Assembly (NCBI GenBank): GCA_041654215.1 | Contig: JBAZDY010000008.1 | Span: 1-39,215, forward strand | Direction: 5' to 3' | DNA length: 39,215 bases | Source of the DNA: Undivivens sp041654215 | GTDB taxonomy: Bacteria; Omnitrophota; Gorgyraeia; Gygaellales; Profunditerraquicolaceae | Part shown: in pieces, positions 24,601-30,952 of the stretch | Numbering within the stretch: the first letter of the stretch is position 1 | Layout: each line of letters starts with the position of its first letter | Position numbers and translations under genes: made by a program | The notes under the pieces: generated by a model | Databases searched by the model: none | What the model was told of the DNA's origin: nothing | Seen by the model: only the letters and a program-made list of their open reading frames with translations

Positions 24601-25861
24601 GGAGGACGAACTGGAAGCGGCGCGGCAGCAGTTTTACAACGCTTACGGCATAAGCCCGGAGACCGCGGAGAGGCTGAATACGGTAGAGCTGTATCCGACC
24701 AAAGAAAAATACGGGGGCGTGTACGAGGGCGAGAAGATAGGGATAGGGGCGGCGTACCCGGAGAACGAAGAGGCGGGGACGACAAGTTATCTAACGGAGA
24801 GGATAGCGCACGAGTTCGGGCACCGGATGTGGGATGATTTGACGGAAGAAGCAAAAGCGGCATTCACCGATATGCTGAATCAGCGGCCGGAGCTTGGCAA
24901 GTGGGTGGAGACGCATTACGGGGTGGGGGCGCCGGCAACCGAAGCATACGCGACCGTGTTCGCACAGGCGCCGACAGCGGTGAAAGACGGGGTAATGACG
25001 GCGGAAGATTACAAAGCGTTTTACCCCAACGTAATGACGGAAAGATTATTAGGCCAGGAATTGCGGGGAATCCCGGCGCAAGGCGCTTACCAGGTACCGG
25101 AAGAGATGGTAGAAATGTACGTTGCGTACATGGACCTGCCACTGAAAGGCAAGCGCCGGGACCGGTTCCTGATAGAGAATCCCGAATTCGCGCGGATGAT
25201 GCACAAGGCCGCGGGGATAGACCTGCCGGACACTGCGCCATCTGTACAGTATGACGACATCTACGACCAGTACGCCGGACAATTTGAAAAGCTCGAAGGG
25301 CTGGCGGATAACAAATCGAAATATTACATCGAAGACCCGGAAGAGAGGGAAAAAGCCAGGGACGCGCTGCGGTTCAAGGACGGCAAGCTGACGGAATTCG
25401 GGCTGGCGGAAATAAAGCGGCAGGCATACGCAAACTATATAGCGGATGAGTACATCGAACGCTATGCCGGATATTACAAGGTGCTGGCGGAAGGCCGTCC
25501 GGAGAACTGGCCCAAAGACCGGAACGGCAACAAATTGACGTGGTACGAAGACGACTGGTATTTGCAGGAACACCCGGAGTTCTACGAAAACGTGTACCTC
25601 GGCCTGCTGGAACTGGAGCCGGTGGACTTTTCAATGCTGCCGAGCCGGGAAGTATTCCAGAAGTACGCGGTATACAGCGGGTTACCGGAGGGCAAGCGGC
25701 GTGATGATTACCGGGCGGCAAACAGAGACCTCGATAAGTGGCTGGTGGCAGCCGGAATAGTAACGACACCGATAGGAGAAAAGACAAGGCGGTCGCATTT
25801 GACGCCGGCGGAACAGAAGGCGGAAGAGGTGGCGAAATTAAGGGAGAGACTAAAACGTTAG
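18656..25861 (+). CDS. Giant internal-virion/ejection protein with LPD38-like core and zincin motif
   Basis: 2401 residues. Residues 1-400 are helical and charged. Residues 424-472 are hydrophobic Gly/Ala-rich and could insert in a membrane. A coiled coil (715-795) and a Pro/Gln-rich linker (895-925) follow. Residues about 1075-1435 match the large polyvalent protein domain LPD38 as I know it (IPRTLQTIADLSATLRQG, ASERAYNMFLDTLR, FFSPRFIASR, IKIGNTRLDIWGSY). The C-terminal third carries repeated units with HPE-W motifs and a metallopeptidase-like HEFGH (about 2051-2055), with TEAYAT about 45 residues later. It replaces a tape measure and is probably ejected into the host. The DNA from about 20740 to 23600 is AT-rich and the flanks GC-rich. 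Confidence 0.85.
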   Translation: MTMPTIANLRAKLKRKSPVDLAVEKLKKFQKPNSDEYDVWGAYDSGEYEREFLAQVFGEDVITSVEKLSGEYNADMAALEPYRVEDNYLVRGALNAGVPADILKRRFGEDAMTALAAPVPANADILKPVNIENIPLALPVQETVEERDNRLYEQAVFETQVLPTLPGEIMGQYFRAKRGDITADEFNEIYRTWQETRKLELTELVGKLLPGLNEIAEDKRTGAAMAYLDALYKDEAVQAGFVEAIRAMGHTPEAEDIIKGVMPGFTARDIKIIFGENVTPLEQLPLAGYRISEQPLQDVMDYAVKDPEGLRRAVRYEGRTPETEALLESVYGVLPDNYLDKYFETGPADDFLTGKWLPKPLKDYWGMAVQGIGDILSMTGGVADRFGADGMAEELKLAGTYGQVYAKDVKIADKYTPQWFAQNMARMAPLMLGLMGVSIITGGTASGVIAAAGGGTFLQAAGAAVVSGVVSSTGEGLMEAGDAYNEAKARGLNDAEAGAVFDRVFQQNVALLSGSNTVQYGLTFFIPGGKATSFLVKALTYGFDAASEGAEEAGQLAIQRGALGEPQRFDDEMLQSLVLGTAGGFAFAGIGTVNSLIQEKIINKMPESDYDQFRQKIQSYIGLGFSRKEAEAKTWDEFAGTPEGLTAVKEAADEVMAEEAAEMRAQAPQAQAAVKEISGQAGTANEQVDNFVNEFTEKDSGTKEVSYPNIEKDNAITNQVREIVQKQNEIIDQQGEILSKYKKDKYGNISLSPQDERRFDELTAQREELSKQRDALEKTRPNADLVKKEANARSQSLDTKPVKTVTPRLPKSYVDFLKEDAPDPQTAKENIAKARKAYAEGDIMTLEELGLDEASKELQENTIKRELSKPKKNQIPNKEAQFQQVQETVEDSGVPPVNLPKAPAPPTVTPSTQQPQSQSPVQARKVEDVVKSVVEAIRDAKPAREATEQMKHKELQKRAAVYASILQGGQGSKAFDKAKSALKGELPQADFELDLVKFEISEADIQTMFEKIRLSNLRPFQKLNTAEALNKLLTGQIPTEGDINLLEKMFGKELADAILSKLSGWQKAGKVTQSVLNIPRTLQTIADLSATLRQGIVLAFGQPIQFGKSFVNELKAVFSENNYNNLNDILDNMRYSQEATEHKLYQAHNVGTASSPSAYEEAFQARILEHVPIIKNIVRASERAYNMFLDTLRMETWAYWCRKWEGTGKSWNDYDKLADFINHATGRGDLGKFENAASWLNAAFFSPRFIASRIQVPLDLITTTPAVRKIIARNLVAFVGSGLLAIMLAKLGGAETEDDPRSADFGKIKIGNTRLDIWGSYLPYARFVTQVITGERKSTSTGDVYDINRKDIAANFLRSKLAPVPGMLWDLAEGKTFIGDEINAKNAGQLIFERLTPMFLQDVIESVEDSGGMGALYGVLSALGVGVQTYEDNWNTQETKLGLPVNENVLPYTAAVKIYTAKYYYSEIGRMIGDATADMLKKKKTIPAKVVSVAEARDLKKELEVIPNHKLTSLNADPAKGDTFIQYFMQWQAREKITDETELKEFDNQYPQAYIGNITQNEYVLLQQYHNLTGDEQKQFLKAHPELNINPRIEWLKAHPQENAVLSLWGQADIYTQEAYSKVMTLAKSLDIPENALVNIPPAEIAGDYFKYQDSVNATSANSWETQLIIVQNDKLKGWLGREDINTPAEALELQIKHRELYDIEASYRDKDSANYIADDDLRAAAIKALKTANTEWVDDMRRVEAIKNNGSQYQNDWAERGKTVDRYGAGSSEAKLWLLEHGEVFRWALGNKLLTDDGAGWNKKVLEIDVEYRGLDKQYESYGDEESNAYIDDEKARAEARKALLVSNPEYADAQARRAVYAAGGDDAAAENNVEYATIVRQYSGGSAEARLYRIDHPDFDLWGRNTETFGWSEIKDNVNVLRINAQWRIFDEQYEAIKDADPDTQARLREEYLNERLSYKAERRRREAYQLFGGGPVIPVEDELEAARQQFYNAYGISPETAERLNTVELYPTKEKYGGVYEGEKIGIGAAYPENEEAGTTSYLTERIAHEFGHRMWDDLTEEAKAAFTDMLNQRPELGKWVETHYGVGAPATEAYATVFAQAPTAVKDGVMTAEDYKAFYPNVMTERLLGQELRGIPAQGAYQVPEEMVEMYVAYMDLPLKGKRRDRFLIENPEFARMMHKAAGIDLPDTAPSVQYDDIYDQYAGQFEKLEGLADNKSKYYIEDPEEREKARDALRFKDGKLTEFGLAEIKRQAYANYIADEYIERYAGYYKVLAEGRPENWPKDRNGNKLTWYEDDWYLQEHPEFYENVYLGLLELEPVDFSMLPSREVFQKYAVYSGLPEGKRRDDYRAANRDLDKWLVAAGIVTTPIGEKTRRSHLTPAEQKAEEVAKLRERLKR

Positions 25862-25862
25862 A

Positions 25863-25970
25863 GTGGGTAGTGGGTAGTGGGTAGTCGGTAGAACTTAACC
25901 GCAAATTGCGCAAAAAAGCAATCTGACAAACACTAGTTCTAAAAATCAAGCTAAAATGCTTGACAACTAG
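25863..25970 (+). promoter_or_regulatory. Leader ahead of the capsid operon: short repeats and hairpin
   Basis: A short tandem GGGTAGT repeat (25865-25891) is followed by an imperfect hairpin: CTAGTT (25933-25938) with AACTAG (25965-25970) and, inside, CAAGC (25947-25951) with GCTTG (25958-25962). A TTGACA lies at 25960-25965, but no convincing -10 box sits 16-18 bases downstream, so a promoter is only possible. Confidence 0.4.
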
Positions 25971-25998
25971 AATTTACATAATACGTGAATTTACCAAG

Positions 25999-26029
25999 CC
26001 CCGGTGGAATATTAACGCCGGGGTTTTTT
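25999..26029 (+). terminator. Terminator between giant protein and scaffold genes
   Basis: CCCCGG (25999-26004) pairs with CCGGGG (26018-26023) and TTTTTT follows. It belongs to the same sequence family as the terminators at 14969 and 15086. A second hairpin, CCCCCG/CGGGGG (26034-26050), lies directly before the ribosome site of the next gene. Confidence 0.88.
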
Positions 26030-26067
26030 ATTTCCCCCGCGAAACGGGGGAAGGGAGGATTAAACCA

Positions 26068-26715
26068 ATGAAGGATACGACCACAGACGAAAAGGATACC
26101 CAGCAAAACGCTAAGGCTCCTGAATCTGATGGAAACGCTCCGGAAGTAGAAACCTTTACAAAGGCTCAACTCGATGAAGCAATCCAGAAAGACCGCATAG
26201 CCCGGGGCCGGGAAGAAAAAGCCCTGAAAGAGCGCGAGGCCAAGGTGACCAGTTGGGAACAGGAACAGGCGGAGCGCAAGCGCCGGGACGAAGAGGCGGA
26301 AGAAGAAAAACTCAGCGACAAACCGGCAGACCTTAAAGCCTGGCGAGAACGGCGAAAGATTAACGCCGAGGCAGAGAGAATCAAAGCCGAAAGAGCGGCC
26401 CTCGAACAGGACAAAACCAGCCATGCGGAAAAGCTCACCCGCGCCGAAAAAGTAGAACAGGAACTTAATGTCTGGAAGGCGGCGCAGGCCAGCGGGGTGG
26501 ACGCCAACGCCCTGATGGAAAAATGCGCCAAGTTCAAACTGACGGCAGAAGAGGACATAAAGGAAATGGCGGAGACAATGGCGGCGGCGGGCGGAGAAAA
26601 GAAACCGGAGCTTCATGTTGATTCCAGTAAAGGAAAAGGGGGAAAGCTAAAACTTGGTGATTTACCTCCCAAAGACCGCGTAAATGCGGCCGACCAAGCG
26701 TTACGAAAAAAGTAA
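26068..26715 (+). CDS. Scaffold-like protein
   Basis: The 215-residue protein starts at ATG 26068 behind GGGAGGA. It is highly charged and helical, with a long coiled coil (about residues 40-140, Glu/Lys/Arg/Ala-rich), an acidic N-terminus and a basic C-terminus, as in capsid scaffolding proteins. It directly precedes the capsid gene, the usual scaffold position. It should guide procapsid assembly. Confidence 0.8.
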   Translation: MKDTTTDEKDTQQNAKAPESDGNAPEVETFTKAQLDEAIQKDRIARGREEKALKEREAKVTSWEQEQAERKRRDEEAEEEKLSDKPADLKAWRERRKINAEAERIKAERAALEQDKTSHAEKLTRAEKVEQELNVWKAAQASGVDANALMEKCAKFKLTAEEDIKEMAETMAAAGGEKKPELHVDSSKGKGGKLKLGDLPPKDRVNAADQALRKK

Positions 26716-26724
26716 AGGAGAAAT

Positions 26725-27705
26725 ATGGCTTTAACATTAGCAGAATACGCCAAGCAAGCGTATAACGATGGCAATCTGCTTCTGGGTAACATTGCCGACT
26801 GGTTCCTGATGGAATCAAACGTGCTCCAGCTTATACCGTGGCAGACGGACAAGCACCTGGCCGTAAAAATAATGGCGTGGGAGTCTTTGCCGAATGTCAG
26901 CTGGAGGAAAATCAATGCGGCATTCAACGAATCAACCGGCAAATACCAGCACAAGATTGAGAGTAAATACATCTTCGGGCATGACATTGACGTTGATGTA
27001 GTGCTGGCGGACGCGGGCGACACCGTAGGGGACGTGCGTCAAAACCAGAGAAAGATGTCAGCGAAGGCGATGGCGTTCGAGTTCAACGACCAGTTTATCA
27101 ACGGCGACCCCGCGGGCGATGAGTTCAAGGGGTTATCAAAGCGCGTGGATGATGTCTACACGGCGGGATATACCGACCAGTATCTTGACTGCGGCTCGGC
27201 GGCTGCCGCCGGCAGGGGCGTTCTTTACGATTCTACCGAGCGCCACGCTTTCATTGATAACGTATCCAAAACAATTCACGCCATAGCAGGGCACAAACCC
27301 GATGCGCTGTTTATGAATGCCAAGCTTTACCTGTGCTTCGAATCCGCCATGAGGCGCGAAGGTTTGCTCAAGCAGACGGAAGACATGTTCGGGCGGATAA
27401 TCAACACCTTCTCCAATGTTCCGTTGATAGACATCGGTTTAAAGGCCGACCAGACAACGGAAATCATCCCCAACGATGAAACCCTCTCCGGCGGCACCGA
27501 TGAAACATCCATCTACGCCGTGAAATACGGCATGGATGAGTTTATGTGGGGCATACAGCAAAAACCCATGCAGGCGCGGGACCTGGGTGAAGTCCAGACC
27601 AAACCTGTATACCGTGACCGGGTCGAGTGGGTAGTTGGCCTGGCGGTCAGCAACCCGCGGTCCATCGCAAGAGCATACGGATTTGTCGCCGATGCAGGCG
27701 CGTAA
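26725..27705 (+). CDS. Major capsid protein
   Basis: The 326-residue protein follows the scaffold by 9 bases. The sequence pattern fits an HK97-fold capsid protein of the P22-like/BPP-1-like group: an N-arm (LAEYAKQAYNDG), FNDQFINGD and PDALFMNAKL in the P and A domains, DEFMWGIQQKP, and a C-terminal VVGLAVSNPRSIARAYG. Length is typical. It forms the icosahedral shell. Confidence 0.9.
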   Translation: MALTLAEYAKQAYNDGNLLLGNIADWFLMESNVLQLIPWQTDKHLAVKIMAWESLPNVSWRKINAAFNESTGKYQHKIESKYIFGHDIDVDVVLADAGDTVGDVRQNQRKMSAKAMAFEFNDQFINGDPAGDEFKGLSKRVDDVYTAGYTDQYLDCGSAAAAGRGVLYDSTERHAFIDNVSKTIHAIAGHKPDALFMNAKLYLCFESAMRREGLLKQTEDMFGRIINTFSNVPLIDIGLKADQTTEIIPNDETLSGGTDETSIYAVKYGMDEFMWGIQQKPMQARDLGEVQTKPVYRDRVEWVVGLAVSNPRSIARAYGFVADAGA

Positions 27706-27723
27706 GAAAAGGAGACTGAACAA

Positions 27724-28167
27724 ATGTTCGATTACAATATGATTCTCATGGACGGCTCGGTAGTTACTACCACCGCCCTGGACACCCCGGCTATCTCCAC
27801 CACAAGAGACGCCACGACCGGCGCGGCGGTAATAGACCTGGGCGGGGGCGGCACTCCCGCATCCGGCCTCGTTGCCGTCATGTTCTGTTCCGTCCTTGCC
27901 GTAGGCGCGGCAGCGTACACCCTTACCGCGTACCTTCAGGCTTCCGATACCGCAGACATGACCGGCACGACAACCGGCATTGACCGCCTCGGCTCGTTCG
28001 GGGTAGCCAATGCGACAACCGGCGTCATCCTCGGCGCGGAAACCCCGTGCTACTCACTGGTGCGCTTCGCCACAGCCAAGCGGTATGTACGCGTAAACGC
28101 CACCGTTTCCAATGACTTCGGGTACATCAAGGTATTCCTGGCGCCGTGGCCGTTCAACGTTATCTAA
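27724..28167 (+). CDS. Bbp16-family capsid cement protein
   Basis: The 147-residue, Thr/Ala/Gly-rich beta protein has a start (MFDYNMILMDGSV) and overall pattern of the Bbp16 family, which stabilises the shell of Bordetella podovirus BPP-1 and relatives. It lies 18 bases behind the capsid gene, as in that phage group. Confidence 0.8.
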   Translation: MFDYNMILMDGSVVTTTALDTPAISTTRDATTGAAVIDLGGGGTPASGLVAVMFCSVLAVGAAAYTLTAYLQASDTADMTGTTTGIDRLGSFGVANATTGVILGAETPCYSLVRFATAKRYVRVNATVSNDFGYIKVFLAPWPFNVI

Positions 28168-28179
28168 AGGAGGCCTTAA

Positions 28180-28491
28180 ATGGCGATAGATAAAATCACC
28201 TTTGAATCCGGTTTCATCGTCATCACGCAGGACGGCGGCGCAACCCCGACACGGTATCCGGTTGCCGGCATATTGAGGGCGCTGGATATTCCCACGGGGC
28301 TGAACCATACCCAGGTAGGGGCGATAACCACACTTGCCAACCTCGTAGTAGTCCTCATCAGGACCTTGATTGACCGCCAGGTGCTCGATGACAAATTCCT
28401 CGAGGACGGCGACTACGACCTTAACGACATCATCGAGACCATTGAAAACATGGGCGGGGATTACGGCGAGCCCGATATAACAGTTACGTAA
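28180..28491 (+). CDS. Small virion-region protein, unknown function
   Basis: The 103-residue product has an N-terminal beta part and an amphipathic helix (ITTLANLVVVLIRTLIDRQ), and its acidic C-terminus ends near DYDLNDIIETIENMGG. AAAGGAGG precedes the start. It may be a head or completion protein. Confidence 0.6.
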   Translation: MAIDKITFESGFIVITQDGGATPTRYPVAGILRALDIPTGLNHTQVGAITTLANLVVVLIRTLIDRQVLDDKFLEDGDYDLNDIIETIENMGGDYGEPDITVT

Positions 28492-28592
28492 AGGAGGGAT
28501 GGCCTATAAGAAGTAGTTAAGGATTGGTGATTAAGTTCAAGAGTCAAAACTACTGACTATAAAAAGAAGTAATAAAAAAGAGGTTAAGAAAA

Positions 28593-29204
28593 ATGAAATC
28601 AAATTTATACTTACAAAAAAGGTCTGCCGGTGTTGAAACTGTAGCCAAAGGCACGGAAGACGGTCTCGCTATCTCGGTTGACCAAAAGGCATACTGGACT
28701 TCTAAAGGCTATGGCTGGTCTGCTATGGCGACCTCGGCCGTTGCCGCCCTGGTAGTCCGTCCCACCACCACCGCGATGGCAACCCTGTTCAACAACAGCG
28801 GCAACAAGAACTATGTCATTGACCGCGCCTTCGCCCATAACCTGGTAGCGGCCGCCCAGTGCGTGGCCACTCTCTGGCTCTGTGTTCACCCCGTGGGCAT
28901 GGCCGCCCCCACCAATGACATCACCGTTCGCAACAGCTCCAGCGGCCTGGCAGCCGGTACGGAAGGCATCTTCGACAACGGCGCAACCGTTGTTGCCGAC
29001 GGCTGGTTCCCGTGGGGCGGTCCCGATACGGTTGTTACCGTAACAACCCCCGGCGGCGTTCTCAACGCTGAAGTAGGCGGCAGGCTGATTGTCCCGCCGA
29101 CCGCGGCAATCTCTGTTCAGGTGGTTGCCTCTGTCAATACCGCGACATTCTGCCCCGGTTTCAGCTGGTTTGCCGTACCGGCCAGCGAATACGCGGTCAA
29201 CTAA
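28593..29204 (+). CDS. Probable virion decoration or structural protein
   Basis: The 203-residue Ala/Val/Thr-rich protein probably has a beta-sandwich fold (VTTTPGGVLNAEVGGRLIVPP-like strands, GFSWFAVPASEYAVN end). Its composition resembles capsid accessory proteins. A 100-base gap precedes it. Confidence 0.55.
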   Translation: MKSNLYLQKRSAGVETVAKGTEDGLAISVDQKAYWTSKGYGWSAMATSAVAALVVRPTTTAMATLFNNSGNKNYVIDRAFAHNLVAAAQCVATLWLCVHPVGMAAPTNDITVRNSSSGLAAGTEGIFDNGATVVADGWFPWGGPDTVVTVTTPGGVLNAEVGGRLIVPPTAAISVQVVASVNTATFCPGFSWFAVPASEYAVN

Positions 29205-29260
29205 CCAGACTGATAACTGAATAAACTGCGCCTTTACTGTTGAGCGTGGAAATCAACACA

Positions 29261-29286
29261 GGGGAGGGGGTAGTTATCCCCTCCCC
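29261..29286 (+). promoter_or_regulatory. Nine-bp perfect hairpin without T run
   Basis: GGGGAGGGG (29261-29269) pairs with CCCCTCCCC (29278-29286), loop GTAGTTAT. No T run follows, so it is more likely an mRNA processing or stabilising hairpin between head genes and the next operon part than a terminator. Confidence 0.6.
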
Positions 29287-29304
29287 GCAATATAAAGGGG
29301 GATT

Positions 29305-29565
29305 ATGACACAAGATAACGTGAACAATACAGAACCGGCAACGGAACCGAAAATATGTCCCATTTTAAACAGCCCGTGCATCGAGGGGAAATGCGCTTTA
29401 AGCCGTGAGTTTAAGCAGTCCACCGGGGGAATCCTGAAAACATTCAGCATGTGCGCTTTTAACGCAACCAACCTGATACTTTCCGAACTAAACCAGAAGA
29501 TAACCGCACCGCCGCAAAAGTTTATAGGTAAGTATCCCTTGACATACAGTAGGAAGATAAAATGA
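29305..29565 (+). pseudogene. Small Cys-rich gene with 3' end replaced by cassette 2
   Basis: The 86-residue frame has CPILNSPC, GKCAL and CAF cysteines (probable metal site). Its last codons (after PPQKFI) run into the cassette's left terminal repeat, so the C-terminus is foreign. If 29527-30119 and one AGTTTATA copy are removed, the frame continues as NIPPNPQRK and stops at 30155-30157, 2 bases before the next gene at 30160. The protein may still be functional with an altered tail. Confidence 0.75.
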
Positions 29566-30119
29566 ACGAATATAAACAATACCGCAGGAAACAGATAGCT
29601 GAACTTGCTGATTATTCTCCTGATTTAGATATGACAGGGGTTTCAATTAGTGATGCAGACCTGAAAAACGGAAGTCCCAAGATAGGGGATAAAATAGCTC
29701 GCAATCCTAAAAATCACAATGACCGATGGTTAATAGCAAAAGATTATTTCAATGATAATTTCTCCCCTAAGCCAAATGTAAAGGTTATTTGTCTCTGTGG
29801 TTCTACTCGTTTCACGCCTGAAATGATGCAGCTTACCTGGGAATATGCCAAGCTGGGAATTTTGGCTATCGGTTGGTTTGTGAGGCCAATGCACGAGGGT
29901 GAAACCCAAGACCATCATTTAGCCGAAAAAGAGGGAGTTGCGGAATTATTTGATGAGCTTCATTTCAGGAAAATAGACCTTGCGGATGAAGTGATGGTAC
30001 TCAATATCGGTGGGTATATAGGTAATTCAACCCGTTCGGAAATAAATTATGCATCGAGCATCGGTAAACCAGTTAAATATTTAGAGACAATAGTTACTGG
30101 ACGTGAAGGGATAGTTACG
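29527..30119 (+). mobile_element. Transposase-less cassette 2 (deoxyribosyltransferase-like cargo), IS1595-type ends
   Basis: 593 bp. The left end is GGTAAGTATCCCTTGACATA. The right end on the minus strand reads CGTAACTATCCCTTCACG and then CCAGTA, an imperfect inverted repeat of about 25 bases. AGTTTATA flanks both sides (29519-29526 and 30120-30127), a perfect 8-bp target duplication as made by IS1595-family transposases. Removal restores the target gene. It carries one gene and no transposase; the resident IS could act in trans. Confidence 0.88.
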
Positions 30120-30128
30120 AGTTTATAA
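29562..30128 (+). CDS. Nucleoside 2-deoxyribosyltransferase-like protein (cassette cargo)
   Basis: The 188-residue protein has a Rossmann-like core from about residue 73: VICLCGSTRF, then HFRKIDLADEVMVLNIGGYIG, NSTRSEINYA and GKPVKYLE. This is the pattern of phage nucleoside 2-deoxyribosyltransferase-like proteins that exchange or hydrolyse nucleobases. Residues 1-70 (MTGVSIS, GSPKIGDKIARNP, DRWLIAKDYF) resemble a domain that I know as separate small phage proteins, so it may be a fusion. The ribosome site is AGGAAG at the inner edge of the left repeat. The right repeat encodes its end, and the stop codon lies in the target duplication. The gene is visibly AT-rich. Confidence 0.8.
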   Translation: MNEYKQYRRKQIAELADYSPDLDMTGVSISDADLKNGSPKIGDKIARNPKNHNDRWLIAKDYFNDNFSPKPNVKVICLCGSTRFTPEMMQLTWEYAKLGILAIGWFVRPMHEGETQDHHLAEKEGVAELFDELHFRKIDLADEVMVLNIGGYIGNSTRSEINYASSIGKPVKYLETIVTGREGIVTSL

Positions 30129-30159
30129 ATATCCCCCCTAATCCGCAAAGGAAATAGCT

Positions 30160-30366
30160 ATGTTTTACGATTTCAAATGCCGTACGCACGGAGTATTTAC
30201 AGTAAGCCAGCCCATAGCATCAGAACACAAGGCCGACTGCCCCAGGTGCAACAAACCGGCAGCGCGGGTATTTTCAAACCTGCAATGGATATGGGCGGGT
30301 TCGGCATACCGGCCGGACGGAAGCCTGCGGCAGGATAAAGACTACGCCCCGGTAATGAAAGGATAA
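30160..30366 (+). CDS. FmdB-like zinc-ribbon protein
   Basis: The 68-residue protein has the FmdB pattern: YDFKCRTHGVF at the start, CPRCNKPAARVFS in the centre. It is common as a small gene in the head region of phages. A regulatory or chaperone-like role is possible. It sits 2 bases behind the original stop of the interrupted gene. Confidence 0.75.
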   Translation: MFYDFKCRTHGVFTVSQPIASEHKADCPRCNKPAARVFSNLQWIWAGSAYRPDGSLRQDKDYAPVMKG

Positions 30367-30374
30367 GGAGAGTT

Positions 30375-30614
30375 ATGGCAGCTAAAAAAGATACCACAAT
30401 CACAGAAACCCTAAGACCTGAAGCATTAAAGGCAGACACGGCGGCAAAGCCGGAAAAGGACAAAGAGACGCCGGAGAAAGCCGTCCAGAAAACAATCGAG
30501 GAGCAAATCCTGAACGAACTCAAGGAACTGAATAAAAACATCAAGGCGCTGTACGTTTCCGCGGAAGACAGCCGGAAAATTATGGACAACATGTATAACG
30601 AGCGCAGGCCGTAG
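30375..30614 (+). CDS. Small coiled-coil protein
   Basis: The 79-residue product has a Lys/Glu/Ala-rich disordered front and a C-terminal amphipathic coiled coil (IEEQILNELKELNKNIKAL). Probably a minor virion or assembly protein. Confidence 0.55.
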   Translation: MAAKKDTTITETLRPEALKADTAAKPEKDKETPEKAVQKTIEEQILNELKELNKNIKALYVSAEDSRKIMDNMYNERRP

Positions 30615-30625
30615 AAAGGGGAAAC

Positions 30626-30784
30626 ATGGGCACGAGAGATTATGGCAGAGATTTAGATATCGGGAAGCCGACCGACGCGCAGGCGATACAGAAAATAGCG
30701 TTGGCCGCGCAAATCCTTGCCGATGAGGCTATATCCGACCAGGACATGGGCGCGGCGGATGCTGATAACGATTCAGGGAGATAA
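30626..30784 (+). CDS. Small protein of unknown function
   Basis: The 52-residue product starts at ATG 30626 behind AAAGGGGAAAC. It has a helical Ala-rich centre (AQAIQKIALAAQILAD) and an acidic end. The next gene starts 2 bases later, which supports coding. Confidence 0.55.
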   Translation: MGTRDYGRDLDIGKPTDAQAIQKIALAAQILADEAISDQDMGAADADNDSGR

Positions 30785-30786
30785 CC

Positions 30787-30948
30787 ATGCCGGCAAACAG
30801 TGAGAAGCAAAAGCAGACGGCGTGCATGGCGCTGGCGATAAAAGAGGGGAAGCTGGACGGGAAGAAGTTCCCCACGGCGGCGGCGATGGCGGATTCCATG
30901 TCCAAAGAACAGCTTGAGCATTACTGTAAAAGCCCGGTAAAGGAGTAA
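30787..30948 (+). CDS. DUF3008-like small protein
   Basis: The 53-residue product opens MPANSEKQKQTACMALAIKEGK and continues with an SMSKEQLEHYCKS segment, the pattern of the DUF3008 phage family. Function is unknown. It is short and basic. Confidence 0.65.
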   Translation: MPANSEKQKQTACMALAIKEGKLDGKKFPTAAAMADSMSKEQLEHYCKSPVKE

Positions 30949-30952
30949 GGCT

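Noticed and set aside
25960..25990. A possible promoter with TTGACA before the capsid operon
   Set aside because: No -10 box at 16-18 bases; kept only as part of the leader description.
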